Assembly: GCA_040079635.1 (NCBI GenBank)
Contig: JBEBJY010000051.1
Coordinates: 1-20,265, forward strand
Reading direction: 5' to 3'
From: Aalborgiella sp040079635
GTDB lineage: Bacteria; Pseudomonadota; Gammaproteobacteria; Burkholderiales; Burkholderiaceae_C
DNA: 20,265 bases
Shown here: piece by piece, positions 6,264 to 13,119 of the stretch
How positions within the stretch are numbered: the first letter of the stretch is position 1
Layout of the letters: each line of letters begins with the position of its first letter
Notes under the pieces: model-generated
The model's database searches: none
What the model was told of the DNA's origin: nothing
Seen by the model: only the letters and a program-made list of their open reading frames with translations
Program-made: the position numbers and the translations under genes

Positions 6264-7045
6264 CCACCGTCTCAAATGGCAACAAAGGTAAGCTGTACTT
6301 GGTTCCAGCGCCGCTAGATTTTGGCTGCAACACATTGACGCCGTTGACAGATGTGTTGCCCCTCGTTACCTTGCAAACGGCTGCAAAACTCCAATATTGG
6401 GTATGCGAAAACGCAAAATCTACCCGCGCTTATTTGAAACGTGTTGATGCTATTTGCCCTTTGCTACAGCCCTTACAAGCCATCAGCATTCAAGAGCTAC
6501 CGCGTGAAGTGCATAAAAAAGGCGACCACCCAGGCAGTGTTGGCGCGAGTTTTGATGCCAAGCCACTACTGGAGGCGGCATCGAACGGCTTCGATGTGGG
6601 CTTGGTCTCTGAGGCCGGCATGCCAGCGATTGCCGACCCAGGCTCGTCCGTTGTGCGTGCTGCACATGATTTAGGCATCGCCGTTGTACCGCTGGTAGGC
6701 CCCATATCGTTGATGTTGGCGTTGGCCGCTAGTGGACTCAATGGGCAAAACTTTGCCTTTGTCGGGTATTTGCCCTCAGACGCAACATTGCTAGCCAAAC
6801 GCATCAAAGAATTGGAGCAATTGGTATTAAAAACAGGGCAAACCCAACTTTTTATTGAAACGCCTTACCGAAATGCATCTTTATTACAGACTTTAATCAC
6901 GCAGTTGCAGCCAAATACACGTTTGGCCACCAGTTGCGGGTTGACGCTAGCAAATATGCAGACTGTGAGCAACAAGATAAGTGTCTGGCGCCAAAAACCA
7001 CACACATTGCCGGTTAATTTACCCACAGTTTTCGGAATTGGGTAA
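6260..7045 (+). CDS. RsmI-like SAM-dependent methyltransferase (tetrapyrrole methylase fold)
   Basis: Belongs to the RsmI/tetrapyrrole methylase superfamily (RsmI methylates the 2'-O of C1402 in 16S rRNA). From the ATG at 6260 the product is 261 residues. Seen in order: KLYLVPAPLDF at the N-terminus (compare LYLVPTPIGN of RsmI), a SEAGMPAIADPGS block at 117-129 (compare the SDAGTPLISDPG type), GPISLMLALAASG at 147-159, FVGYLP at 167-172 and FIETPYR at 198-204. Several positions differ from true RsmI, for example EAGMPA, GPIS rather than GPSA, and the N-terminal lead, and the C-terminal domain is short. I therefore call it an RsmI-like paralogue rather than RsmI itself; a canonical rsmI probably lies elsewhere. 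It overlaps the upstream gene by 4 bp. The substrate is unknown. Confidence 0.85.
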   Translation: MTTVSNGNKGKLYLVPAPLDFGCNTLTPLTDVLPLVTLQTAAKLQYWVCENAKSTRAYLKRVDAICPLLQPLQAISIQELPREVHKKGDHPGSVGASFDAKPLLEAASNGFDVGLVSEAGMPAIADPGSSVVRAAHDLGIAVVPLVGPISLMLALAASGLNGQNFAFVGYLPSDATLLAKRIKELEQLVLKTGQTQLFIETPYRNASLLQTLITQLQPNTRLATSCGLTLANMQTVSNKISVWRQKPHTLPVNLPTVFGIG

Positions 7046-7076
7046 TATTTACGATTAAATTAGATCCATAAAAATG

Positions 7077-7105
7077 TTTACTTTGCATTCAAAAGTATTC
7101 ATAAT
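7077..7105 (+). promoter_or_regulatory. Candidate sigma-70 promoter for the FimV-like gene
   Basis: TTTACT at 7077-7082 and CATAAT at 7100-7105 are separated by 17 bp; the -10 matches the consensus at five of six positions and the -35 at four. Transcription would begin near 7112, leaving a leader of roughly 128 nt before the ATG at 7240. The region is AT-rich, so chance matches are possible. Confidence 0.4.
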
Positions 7106-7168
7106 CACGATAAAAGTAACATTAAATACACTTAGATACATAAGTGAAACGAAGCACAGGTGACTTGA

Positions 7169-7206
7169 GAAGTGAATCAAATGCAATCGTTTTTGCAAAT
7201 CACTTC
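7169..7206 (+). promoter_or_regulatory. Hairpin in the leader of the FimV-like gene
   Basis: GAAGTGA (7169-7175) pairs with TCACTTC (7200-7206), and inside it TGCAA (7182-7186) pairs with TTGCA (7193-7197) around a 6-nt loop. The structure sits between the candidate promoter and the ATG at 7240. No T-run follows. A role in translation or mRNA stability is only inferred. Confidence 0.35.
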
Positions 7207-7239
7207 ACAGGTTTTTACAAGTACTACGGCCTAGGGAAT

Positions 7240-8925
7240 ATGCGCCACCTCAATCGTTATCTCTTAATTGCTTCGCTGCTCTTCACCGCATTGACGGTTG
7301 AAGCGGTGCAACTCGGCTCAGCAAAAGGTGCTGCTGTTTTCGGTCGTCCGCTTGATTTAAGTGTTCAAGTTCGTTTAGATGCGCCTGCAGAAGAAGCTGC
7401 AAATTGCTTTAGCGCTGAAGTTTTTCAAGCAGACAACAAGTTTGATGTAGGACGTGTTCGTTTAGATGTCACGTCTGCGGCCAATGGTTTGGACGCGACA
7501 GTGCGCGTTCGCTCTGCAACCGCTGTCAACGAGCCTTGGGCGAAAGTCATTTTGCGCAGTAATTGCGGCGCAAAAGTGTCGCGGCAATATGATTTCTTGA
7601 CAGATTTTGCGACCGAACTACCTGCTGGCAACATGCTTGCTGAAACCACACCCACCCAACTTACGGCAAATGCTGCAAGCTCAGCATCGGCAGCTATCTC
7701 TAGCTCTGCCATCGAACAAGTACCTGTTTCTAATTGGAGCGTGAAGCGATCACAAACAAAAGTAAAAACGTCCCAACCAAAGTCGGATACGCCAGTTGCA
7801 CAATTACCTTCAACTTCGAAAAAAATAAAACCGATAGCACCTGCAAATGCTGTTGCTGCTATTGGCGCAAAGAAGACAACCGACATGGTTGCCGATGCCG
7901 TGGGGAAATCGCGGCTGAAAATGGAAACATTTGAATTGACAGACGAACATCAAGTTCTACTCAAGCTATCGACGGCCTTGGTTGCGCCTACTGGCATGCG
8001 AACACCTGAAGAAACTCAAGCATTGGCGCAAGCCACTGCGGTATGGCGCGCTATCAATGGCATGCCGCCTGAAGTCAAAACAACTGAAACTCCGGCTGCT
8101 GATGTTGTAGCTGTCGATCAAACCAAAGCGCCAGCTGTGCAAGTGTCTCCTGTGACAATACCCACGCTGATGAATCAAAAGCTCGCGGGCAAAAGCGAAT
8201 TCTCTAACCTGGTGGTGTACGGCCTAATCGGCTTGTTGGCTTTGATGCTTGCCTGCATTGCTTGGCTGTGGCTGCGTGTTCGTAAAGCTTCACGAGCAGG
8301 CTATGGATGGTTGAATGATGCAGTAACAGATGATGCAGTTATTGATCATGAGCCAACTCAATTTATGCACTCAAATTTTTATGAAACTGAAACTGTTTCC
8401 CAAGAAGCGTTAGAACCAAGCTTTGACACGAAAACAGAAATCGAAGTGAAAGCTGAGGTCGCATCAAAACCATCAGATGAAGAAATATTTGTAGAGGTTG
8501 TTGAAGATGAACAACCTCAAGTTGCCTCTCAAGTTTCATCTTTATCGACTCAAGCGCAAACTGAAAAACCACTTGCTAAAACGACAAAGACGACGGCCAA
8601 TAAACGGATCATCAGCCCACTACCACCACATTTTGATGATCCACGGTTTGATGAACGCGTGCTTCGCACCAAAAAGAAGGATAGAGACATTGCGCATGCG
8701 CAACCTATCACATCGTCAGCAGAATTGATGGATTGGGTTTTGGCTGATACGCCGCCAAAATTGAGATCAGTCACTACATCAGCGCCAGTGTTGGATGACA
8801 AGCCTAGTGCTACTACAGTGGCTAAAGCGGCATCAAGCAAAGACGACGCCAAAGGCAACCTGATAGATTTTGATGTTTTTGCAGAACCCGAGCCTCTCAA
8901 TAGGCCTACGCGCTTCGTTCGCTAA
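7240..8925 (+). CDS. FimV-like membrane-anchored periplasmic protein
   Basis: Product of 561 residues from the ATG at 7240. It begins with a signal peptide (basic MRHLNR, then a hydrophobic stretch to VEA, likely cut near residue 22). A domain of about 100 residues follows, beginning VQLGSAKGAAVFGRPLDLSV, that resembles the FimV N-terminal domain of Burkholderiales proteins. It carries two cysteines (C56 and C109) that may form a disulfide. A long low-complexity linker rich in T, S, A, K and P follows, then one transmembrane segment near residues 325-345 (LIGLLALMLACIAWLWL) with a basic RVRK stop signal, and an acidic cytoplasmic region to the end. FimV homologues help type IV pilus assembly and polar organisation. 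No LysM motif is obvious. The frame opens at a GTG at 7144, but that start would bury the signal peptide. Function is uncertain. Confidence 0.75.
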   Translation: MRHLNRYLLIASLLFTALTVEAVQLGSAKGAAVFGRPLDLSVQVRLDAPAEEAANCFSAEVFQADNKFDVGRVRLDVTSAANGLDATVRVRSATAVNEPWAKVILRSNCGAKVSRQYDFLTDFATELPAGNMLAETTPTQLTANAASSASAAISSSAIEQVPVSNWSVKRSQTKVKTSQPKSDTPVAQLPSTSKKIKPIAPANAVAAIGAKKTTDMVADAVGKSRLKMETFELTDEHQVLLKLSTALVAPTGMRTPEETQALAQATAVWRAINGMPPEVKTTETPAADVVAVDQTKAPAVQVSPVTIPTLMNQKLAGKSEFSNLVVYGLIGLLALMLACIAWLWLRVRKASRAGYGWLNDAVTDDAVIDHEPTQFMHSNFYETETVSQEALEPSFDTKTEIEVKAEVASKPSDEEIFVEVVEDEQPQVASQVSSLSTQAQTEKPLAKTTKTTANKRIISPLPPHFDDPRFDERVLRTKKKDRDIAHAQPITSSAELMDWVLADTPPKLRSVTTSAPVLDDKPSATTVAKAASSKDDAKGNLIDFDVFAEPEPLNRPTRFVR

Positions 8926-8941
8926 ATTTATTCCCTGAAAC

Positions 8942-10066
8942 TCAAGCAAAAACCCCAGCCGTGTCTTGCATGCGGTTAGATACTTCACCCAACTGGTGCA
9001 AGGTGTCGCCAAACGTCATTTCCAGTTGCGTCAAGTGCTTGAAATAATGGCTAACGATGTACTCATCCGTCACACCAATACCGCCGTGCAGCTGCACCGC
9101 TTGTTGGCCCACAAAACGCATGGAATTGCCCAACTGGTACTTGGCGCGAGCCATGGCAGCGCGGCGCTCTGGCGCAGGCGCATTCAACTTCAAAGCGGCG
9201 TAATAGCTCATGGAGCGGGCTAATTCCAACTGCATCTTCACATCCGCCATGCGGTGGCGCAACGCTTGGAAACTGCTGATGACCACGCCAAACTGTTTAC
9301 GTGTGTTCATGTACTCGGCTGTGATAGCGACGGTTTTGTCCATCGCGCCCACGGCTTCAGCACAAGTTGCAGCAATGCCGATATCAACGCCATGCTCTAA
9401 TGCGCTTAAACCATCCAAAGTAACCAACTCTGCTGGCGCATTCGTTAACACCAGCTCTGCAGCACGGCCGCCGTTTTGCGTACCGTAGCCTTTAGTTGCC
9501 ACCCCAGCTGCCGTGCTTTCGACTAAAAACATCGCTATCTTGCCGTCCAGCATCGCCGGAACCAAAAATGCATCCGCCTTGTCACCCACGGATACTACAC
9601 TTTTTGTAGCTGTTAAAGCATATTTATCGCCGGCTACAGCTATTTTCGATGCCGTTGCAACACATACATTCAAGTTATACCGTGCTGCTCGTTCTTGATA
9701 AGCTAGAACGACCAAGGCCTCACCAGCGGCGATTTTCGGCAGCCAAGTGGCTTTAACATTTGCTGGCGCATAACCTGAAAGCAAACCGCTGGTAATCAAA
9801 GTTTGAGCAAACGGCTCAAGCACGATGCCGCGCCCCAGCTCTTCCATCACCACCATGCCTTCGACGGGTCCCATGCCTAAGCCGCCATCTTCTTCTGAAA
9901 TATACAAGCCACCCAGCCCCAGTTCGGCAATTTCGTCAAAGGCTTCTTTCGAGAAGCCGCCGCTTTTTTCAATACTACGGCGGCGTTCAAAGGTGTAAGC
10001 TTTGTCTACCCATTTACGGACAGCATCACGCAATTGTTCTTGGTCGTCTGTGAAATCGAAATTCAT
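8942..10066 (-). CDS. Acyl-CoA dehydrogenase, small-subunit (PimD-like)
   Basis: FAD-dependent acyl-CoA dehydrogenase family protein of 374 residues. It begins MNFDFTDDQEQLRDAVRKWV and has the AELGLGGLYISEEDGGLG helical-domain motif around 47-64, a middle beta domain, and the C-terminal HGGIGVTDEYIVSHYFKHL block. The usual FAD signature (YxEPGSGSD) is replaced by LAYQERAARYN, as in the degenerate partners of two-subunit dehydrogenases such as PimD of pimeloyl-CoA dehydrogenase. It lies 14 bp downstream of the large-subunit gene with an AGGA ribosome binding site, so the pair is surely co-transcribed and probably forms a heteromer. Residues about 139-158 are encoded by a copy of the palindromic repeat. 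The stop is only 16 bp from the convergent FimV-like gene. The true acyl-CoA substrate is unknown. Confidence 0.88.
   Translation of the reverse strand: MNFDFTDDQEQLRDAVRKWVDKAYTFERRRSIEKSGGFSKEAFDEIAELGLGGLYISEEDGGLGMGPVEGMVVMEELGRGIVLEPFAQTLITSGLLSGYAPANVKATWLPKIAAGEALVVLAYQERAARYNLNVCVATASKIAVAGDKYALTATKSVVSVGDKADAFLVPAMLDGKIAMFLVESTAAGVATKGYGTQNGGRAAELVLTNAPAELVTLDGLSALEHGVDIGIAATCAEAVGAMDKTVAITAEYMNTRKQFGVVISSFQALRHRMADVKMQLELARSMSYYAALKLNAPAPERRAAMARAKYQLGNSMRFVGQQAVQLHGGIGVTDEYIVSHYFKHLTQLEMTFGDTLHQLGEVSNRMQDTAGVFA
9594..9641 (+). repeat. Palindromic repeat core inside the small acyl-CoA dehydrogenase gene (antisense)
   Basis: On the plus strand the 17-nt slot is ACTACACTTTTTGTAGC, which keeps a CTACA/TGTAG hairpin despite base changes. 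A 31-nt segment with AAAGCATAT and CGCCGGCTA follows. It aligns without gaps to 14022-14069 at about 27 of 48 positions, the weakest of the seven. TAGCTGT and ACAGCTA also form an inverted repeat across it. The gene reads the opposite strand in the same frame as the yceH and valS copies. Confidence 0.55.
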
Positions 10067-10080
10067 ATTTTTCTTCCTAA

Positions 10081-11271
10081 TTAACCTAAGACTGTCTGGG
10101 AAACGATATTGCGCTGCACTTCATTAGAGCCACCGTAGATGGTCGTCTTACGCATGTTGAAGTAAGTGCTCGCTAACGGCGCACAGTGAGCAGCACCAAC
10201 ATGGTCGCCTTGCCAGCCTGCTTCCATGGCCTCACGAACCAGAGGCAAAGCATACGGACCTACGGCCAGCATCATCAACTCAGAATAGCGCTGCTGGATT
10301 TCACTGCCCCGAATCTTCAGCAACCCAGCCACATCTAGCGAGTTTTTACCTGATTTTTCGGCGCTCAACACGCGCAACACCATCATTTCCAGCGCCACGA
10401 CATCGACTTCAAGTTTGGCGATTTCGTCGCGGAAACGGGTGTCATTCCACACGCCTTCGGCTTTTGCAATGCGTTTCAGACGCTCTAATTCGCGCTTCGC
10501 ACGGTTCACATCCGCAATATTGGTGCGCTCGTGGCTGAGCAAATGCTTGGCATAGGTCCAGCCTTTGTTTTCTTCGCCAATCAAGTTCTCGGCGGGAACT
10601 TCCACATTGTCAAACCAAACTTCGTTCACTTCAGCATCGCCGTCCAACAACACAATTGGCCGCACCGTGACGCCTTTGCTCTTCATGTCGATCAGCAAAA
10701 AGCTGATGCCGGTTTGCGGCTTGCCTTCGTTGCTGGTGCGTACCAAGCAGAAAATCCACTCGCCGTATTGACCCAGGGTCGTCCACGTTTTTTGGCCGTT
10801 GACGATGTATTTATCGCCACCTATTCCCTTGACTAGCTCTGCTTTACATTTGACGGAAGCCAAGTCTGAGCCCGAACCTGGCTCGCTGTATCCCTGGCTC
10901 CACCATACCTCGCCACTGGCAATGCCAGGTAAATGCTGTTTTTGCTGCTTTTCATTGCCAAAAGCCATGATGACAGGCGCCACCATAACCGGGCCAAATG
11001 GGACAACGCGGGGAGCACCTGCACGCGCGCACTCTTCTTCAAACAGGTGTTTTTGAACGGCGTTCCAGCCTGGCCCGCCAAACTCTTTAGACCAGCCATG
11101 ACCCAGCCAGCCCTTTTTACCCAGTATTTTTGCCCATGACTGCATGTCGTCACGCGTCAAATTCAAATCGTTATGAACTTTATGCGACAGTTCTTTAGGC
11201 AAATTTGCGGCCACCCACGAGCGGATGTCTTCGCGAAACTGTTGTTCTTCAGGGGTAAAGGCTAAATCCAT
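10081..11271 (-). CDS. Acyl-CoA dehydrogenase, large-subunit (PimC-like)
   Basis: Flavoprotein that introduces a trans-2,3 double bond into an acyl-CoA and passes electrons to electron-transfer flavoprotein. The 396-residue product shows all main features: N-terminal helical domain, FAD/substrate signature GYSEPGSGSDLAS at 127-139, the flavin-contact WTTLGQYGEWIF at 163-174, LIGEENKGWTYAKHLLSHERT, and the C-terminal YGGSNEVQRNIVSQTVLG. Length and wording match PimC, the large subunit of pimeloyl-CoA dehydrogenase of Rhodopseudomonas palustris, as I remember it, including the DMKSKGVTVRPI stretch. A GGAGAG ribosome binding site precedes the ATG. It is the first gene of a two-gene operon. No other pim genes are near, so pimelate or dicarboxylate use is a guess. 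Confidence 0.92.
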   Translation of the reverse strand: MDLAFTPEEQQFREDIRSWVAANLPKELSHKVHNDLNLTRDDMQSWAKILGKKGWLGHGWSKEFGGPGWNAVQKHLFEEECARAGAPRVVPFGPVMVAPVIMAFGNEKQQKQHLPGIASGEVWWSQGYSEPGSGSDLASVKCKAELVKGIGGDKYIVNGQKTWTTLGQYGEWIFCLVRTSNEGKPQTGISFLLIDMKSKGVTVRPIVLLDGDAEVNEVWFDNVEVPAENLIGEENKGWTYAKHLLSHERTNIADVNRAKRELERLKRIAKAEGVWNDTRFRDEIAKLEVDVVALEMMVLRVLSAEKSGKNSLDVAGLLKIRGSEIQQRYSELMMLAVGPYALPLVREAMEAGWQGDHVGAAHCAPLASTYFNMRKTTIYGGSNEVQRNIVSQTVLG

Positions 11272-11334
11272 GGTTGCTTCTCTCCAAATTTACGCTAATT
11301 ATTCAAGCTGTTGTTTCAGCAATGGTCTGAATCT

Positions 11335-11379
11335 AGCACGACCGTGCTTTTATAACTGTCATGGCTGAGACAGACCCAA
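11335..11379 (-). promoter_or_regulatory. Candidate promoter and operator of the acyl-CoA dehydrogenase operon
   Basis: The sequence AGCACGACCGTGCT (6-bp arms AGCACG and CGTGCT with a 2-bp centre) lies at 11335-11348, about 64 bp ahead of the operon start. On the minus strand a TTATAA -10-like box (11350-11355) sits directly upstream, with TTGGGT (11374-11379, inside the 3' end of yceH) 18 bp further. The palindrome would cover the transcription start, which suits repression by a TetR-family or similar dimeric regulator, common for fatty-acid degradation genes in betaproteobacteria. The regulator is not in the window. Confidence 0.45.
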
Positions 11380-12096
11380 CTCTTTGCTCAGGTTTTCAAC
11401 AATTTGTCGCAAATGTGTGACTTCTTGCTCCAAGACACTGATGCGCTGGTGAATCACCGAGCCTTCGTTGGCCGCTAGCTCTTGCACTTCGTTCTCGGTT
11501 GCTAGCGCCGTCAAATCTATAGCACCGCACAGCAAATGTGCCCAGCGCTGTTCACGTGCACCGGGGGCGCGTGGCAATTTCTGCACCAAAGCGCCACCCT
11601 TTTCAATCGATCTGTCTTGCAACTCTTCCAAAAAGCCTTCAACCGACGAAATATCGCTGAATTTGTACCACCGCTCGGTATTGATGCGCAATTCACCCGC
11701 TGTTTGTGGGCCGCGCAGCATCAGCAAGCCCAAGACAACGGCTGATTGTTCTGGCACGCCCACGGCGCGCTGGAAGTTATGCTCAAAGCGCGTGCTCCTG
11801 CTGCCGCTGACTTCACGAACCAAAGGCTGTTGGGCATCATTTGCTATTGATTTCATAGCTATTAAGGCAGCAGATACGTCGACTTCAGTCAATTCCATGC
11901 TCGGGAAACGACTGCTTTTTTGATTACAGCCTAAAACCAAAGAATTCAATGTCAGCGGGTAGCTGTCAGGCACAGTGCGGGCTTTTTCCATGAGCGTGCC
12001 CAAAACGCGGGCTTGAATAGCGGTTAAATCAGGCAGATTTTTAGCGATTGTGGCTACGTTTATTTGTGCGCTTGCAGCGTCGATGATGTTTTCCAA
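11359..12096 (-). CDS. yceH: YceH family protein (UPF0502/DUF480)
   Basis: Product of 245 residues matching the YceH/DUF480 family of winged-helix-like proteins of unknown function. Recognised blocks are ARVLGTLMEKARTVPDSYPLTLNS near the start, LGCNQKSSR, VSGSRSTRFEHNFQRAVGVPEQ, LLMLRGPQTAGELRIN, and a C-terminal coiled coil (SVLEQEVTHLRQIVENL). The start given is a TTG at 12096 with GGAA about 9 nt upstream; no ATG or GTG precedes the conserved region in this frame. Residues about 70-85 come from a copy of the palindromic repeat, and the stretch just after it (NDAQQP) looks longer than in relatives I remember. It is divergent from purN with only 42 bp between the starts, so the two share promoter space. 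Confidence 0.88.
   Translation of the reverse strand: MENIIDAASAQINVATIAKNLPDLTAIQARVLGTLMEKARTVPDSYPLTLNSLVLGCNQKSSRFPSMELTEVDVSAALIAMKSIANDAQQPLVREVSGSRSTRFEHNFQRAVGVPEQSAVVLGLLMLRGPQTAGELRINTERWYKFSDISSVEGFLEELQDRSIEKGGALVQKLPRAPGAREQRWAHLLCGAIDLTALATENEVQELAANEGSVIHQRISVLEQEVTHLRQIVENLSKELGLSQP
11843..11890 (+). repeat. Palindromic repeat core inside yceH (antisense)
   Basis: On the plus strand it begins GCTATTGATTTCATAGC (hairpin GCTAT/ATAGC with a 7-nt loop, 11843-11859) and continues with AAGGCAGCAGATACGTCGA. Over 48 nt it matches 14022-14069 at about 35 positions, and over the 45 nt from 11840 at 36 of 45, the best genic copy. yceH reads the opposite strand, encoding DVSAALIAMKSIA. 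The TAA of the intergenic copies is TTA here. Confidence 0.85.
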
Positions 12097-12138
12097 AGCG
12101 ATAATTCCAATAAGTTAAAGAAAAAGTTAAATAGAGCC

Positions 12139-12720
12139 ATGAAGAATATCGTTATTTTGATCTCTGGTGGCGGCTCTAACATGGCGGCCATCGTTAAAAC
12201 TGCAAAAAGTCAAGATTGGGCAACCAGCTTGAACGCACGCGTGGCGGCTGTGATCAGCAACCGTGCAGACGCTGCGGGCTTGTTGTGGGCGAAAAAACAG
12301 GGTATTGACACCGCCAGCATTGACCACAAAGCTTTCGACTCGCGCGAAGCGTTTGACCAAGCACTGATGCAGCACATCGACAAGCACAACCCAAGCTTGG
12401 TGGTATTGGCTGGTTTTATGCGTATTTTGACGCCAGGTTTTGTGGCGCATTATGCGGGACGATTGATCAATATTCACCCTTCCCTGCTGCCCGCCTTTAC
12501 CGGCTTGCACACACACCAGCGGGCGATTGATGCAGGTTGCAAATTTGCGGGTGTGACGGTGCACCAAGTTACGGCAGAACTAGATGTGGGCCCCATTTTG
12601 ACGCAGGCTGTGGTACCTGTTTTGAGTGATGATACGCAAGCGACTTTGGCTGCCAGGGTGCTGACACAAGAGCATTTGATTTATCCGCAAGCGGTTGCTG
12701 ATTTCATCAAGCTTCATTGA
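12139..12720 (+). CDS. purN: Phosphoribosylglycinamide formyltransferase PurN
   Basis: Third step of purine synthesis: transfers formyl from 10-formyltetrahydrofolate to GAR. The 193-residue product starts MKNIVILISGGGSNMAAIV, with the phosphate-binding loop GGGSN, then LAGFMRIL, and the catalytic residues N111 and H113 (INIHPSLLP) and D149 (ELDVGPI). The segment after NIHPSLLP is AFTGLHTH where KYPGLHTH is more usual, a mild change next to the active site. The start at 12139 fits the family length; the frame opens earlier, but that would add a non-homologous lead overlapping yceH. No strong ribosome binding site is visible. It is divergent from yceH and stands alone with no other pur genes. 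Confidence 0.96.
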   Translation: MKNIVILISGGGSNMAAIVKTAKSQDWATSLNARVAAVISNRADAAGLLWAKKQGIDTASIDHKAFDSREAFDQALMQHIDKHNPSLVVLAGFMRILTPGFVAHYAGRLINIHPSLLPAFTGLHTHQRAIDAGCKFAGVTVHQVTAELDVGPILTQAVVPVLSDDTQATLAARVLTQEHLIYPQAVADFIKLH

Positions 12721-13119
12721 GTAAATCGAGTCAATATTTAAACAAATAAACTTTGTTTAATCGATGGAAATTTGAAAGTTACATTTGCTATGCCAAATAT
12801 AGCAAAAATGGTTTTAAAACCCTTTTTTTTACCATTTGGGGAATATTACCCACAATAGGTTTGCTTAGTTTCATCATATTGCAACTTAAGTATTCACTAG
12901 TACCAAGAATGCCCTCATGTTTGAGCACCTAATTAAGCTCGGCTTTAGCTAATATGTCATGTATGCTATCGTTTTTACTAATTCTTACAACTCTTTTGGC
13001 TTTCTTGTTGTTTAGATTGATCTTCGCCATAGGTACTTTTTGAGTCACGGTTACATAATTTATTGACGTTCAGTAGATTCAATAATTGGACACCTTTAAT
13101 TTGCAACAGGTAATTCAAA
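12721..13119. other. 399-bp AT-rich gap between purN and the FeeM-like gene
   Basis: I see no gene in it. Near purN it holds an 8-bp hairpin (TTTGCTAT/ATAGCAAA, 12784-12806) whose inner 17 nt resembles the terminal hairpin of the repeat family, and a palindrome GGTTTTAAAACC followed by a T-run. The rest is AT-rich with TTGACG at 13063-13068 but no -10 at good spacing. An AGG ribosome binding site precedes the next ATG. A gap this long suggests that the downstream gene has a regulated promoter. Confidence 0.6.
12784..12837 (+). terminator. Putative purN terminator with repeat-like hairpin
   Basis: The perfect stem TTTGCTAT/ATAGCAAA (loop of 7 nt) is followed by GGTTTTAAAACC at 12810-12821, one C, and eight T residues at 12823-12830. 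AAATGGT (12806-12812) can also pair with ACCATTT (12831-12837). The T-run after paired sequence suits intrinsic termination about 100 nt after purN, though the stems are AT-rich. Confidence 0.45.

Noticed and set aside
6430..6470. GCTATTTGCCCTTTGCTAC in the RsmI-like gene as a repeat copy
   Set aside because: Similarity is short and needs gaps, unlike the seven accepted copies.
7144..7239. Upstream GTG start for the FimV-like protein
   Set aside because: It would place 32 polar residues ahead of a clear signal peptide and is inconsistent with export.
11500..11525. GCTAGCGCCGTCAAATCTATAGC in yceH as a second copy
   Set aside because: Ends look right but the length is 23 rather than 17 and the core does not follow.
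12917..12952. Short ORF of 11 codons (MFEHLIKLGFS) in the purN downstream gap
   Set aside because: No good ribosome binding site, no attenuator-like structure with it, and its length is within chance.
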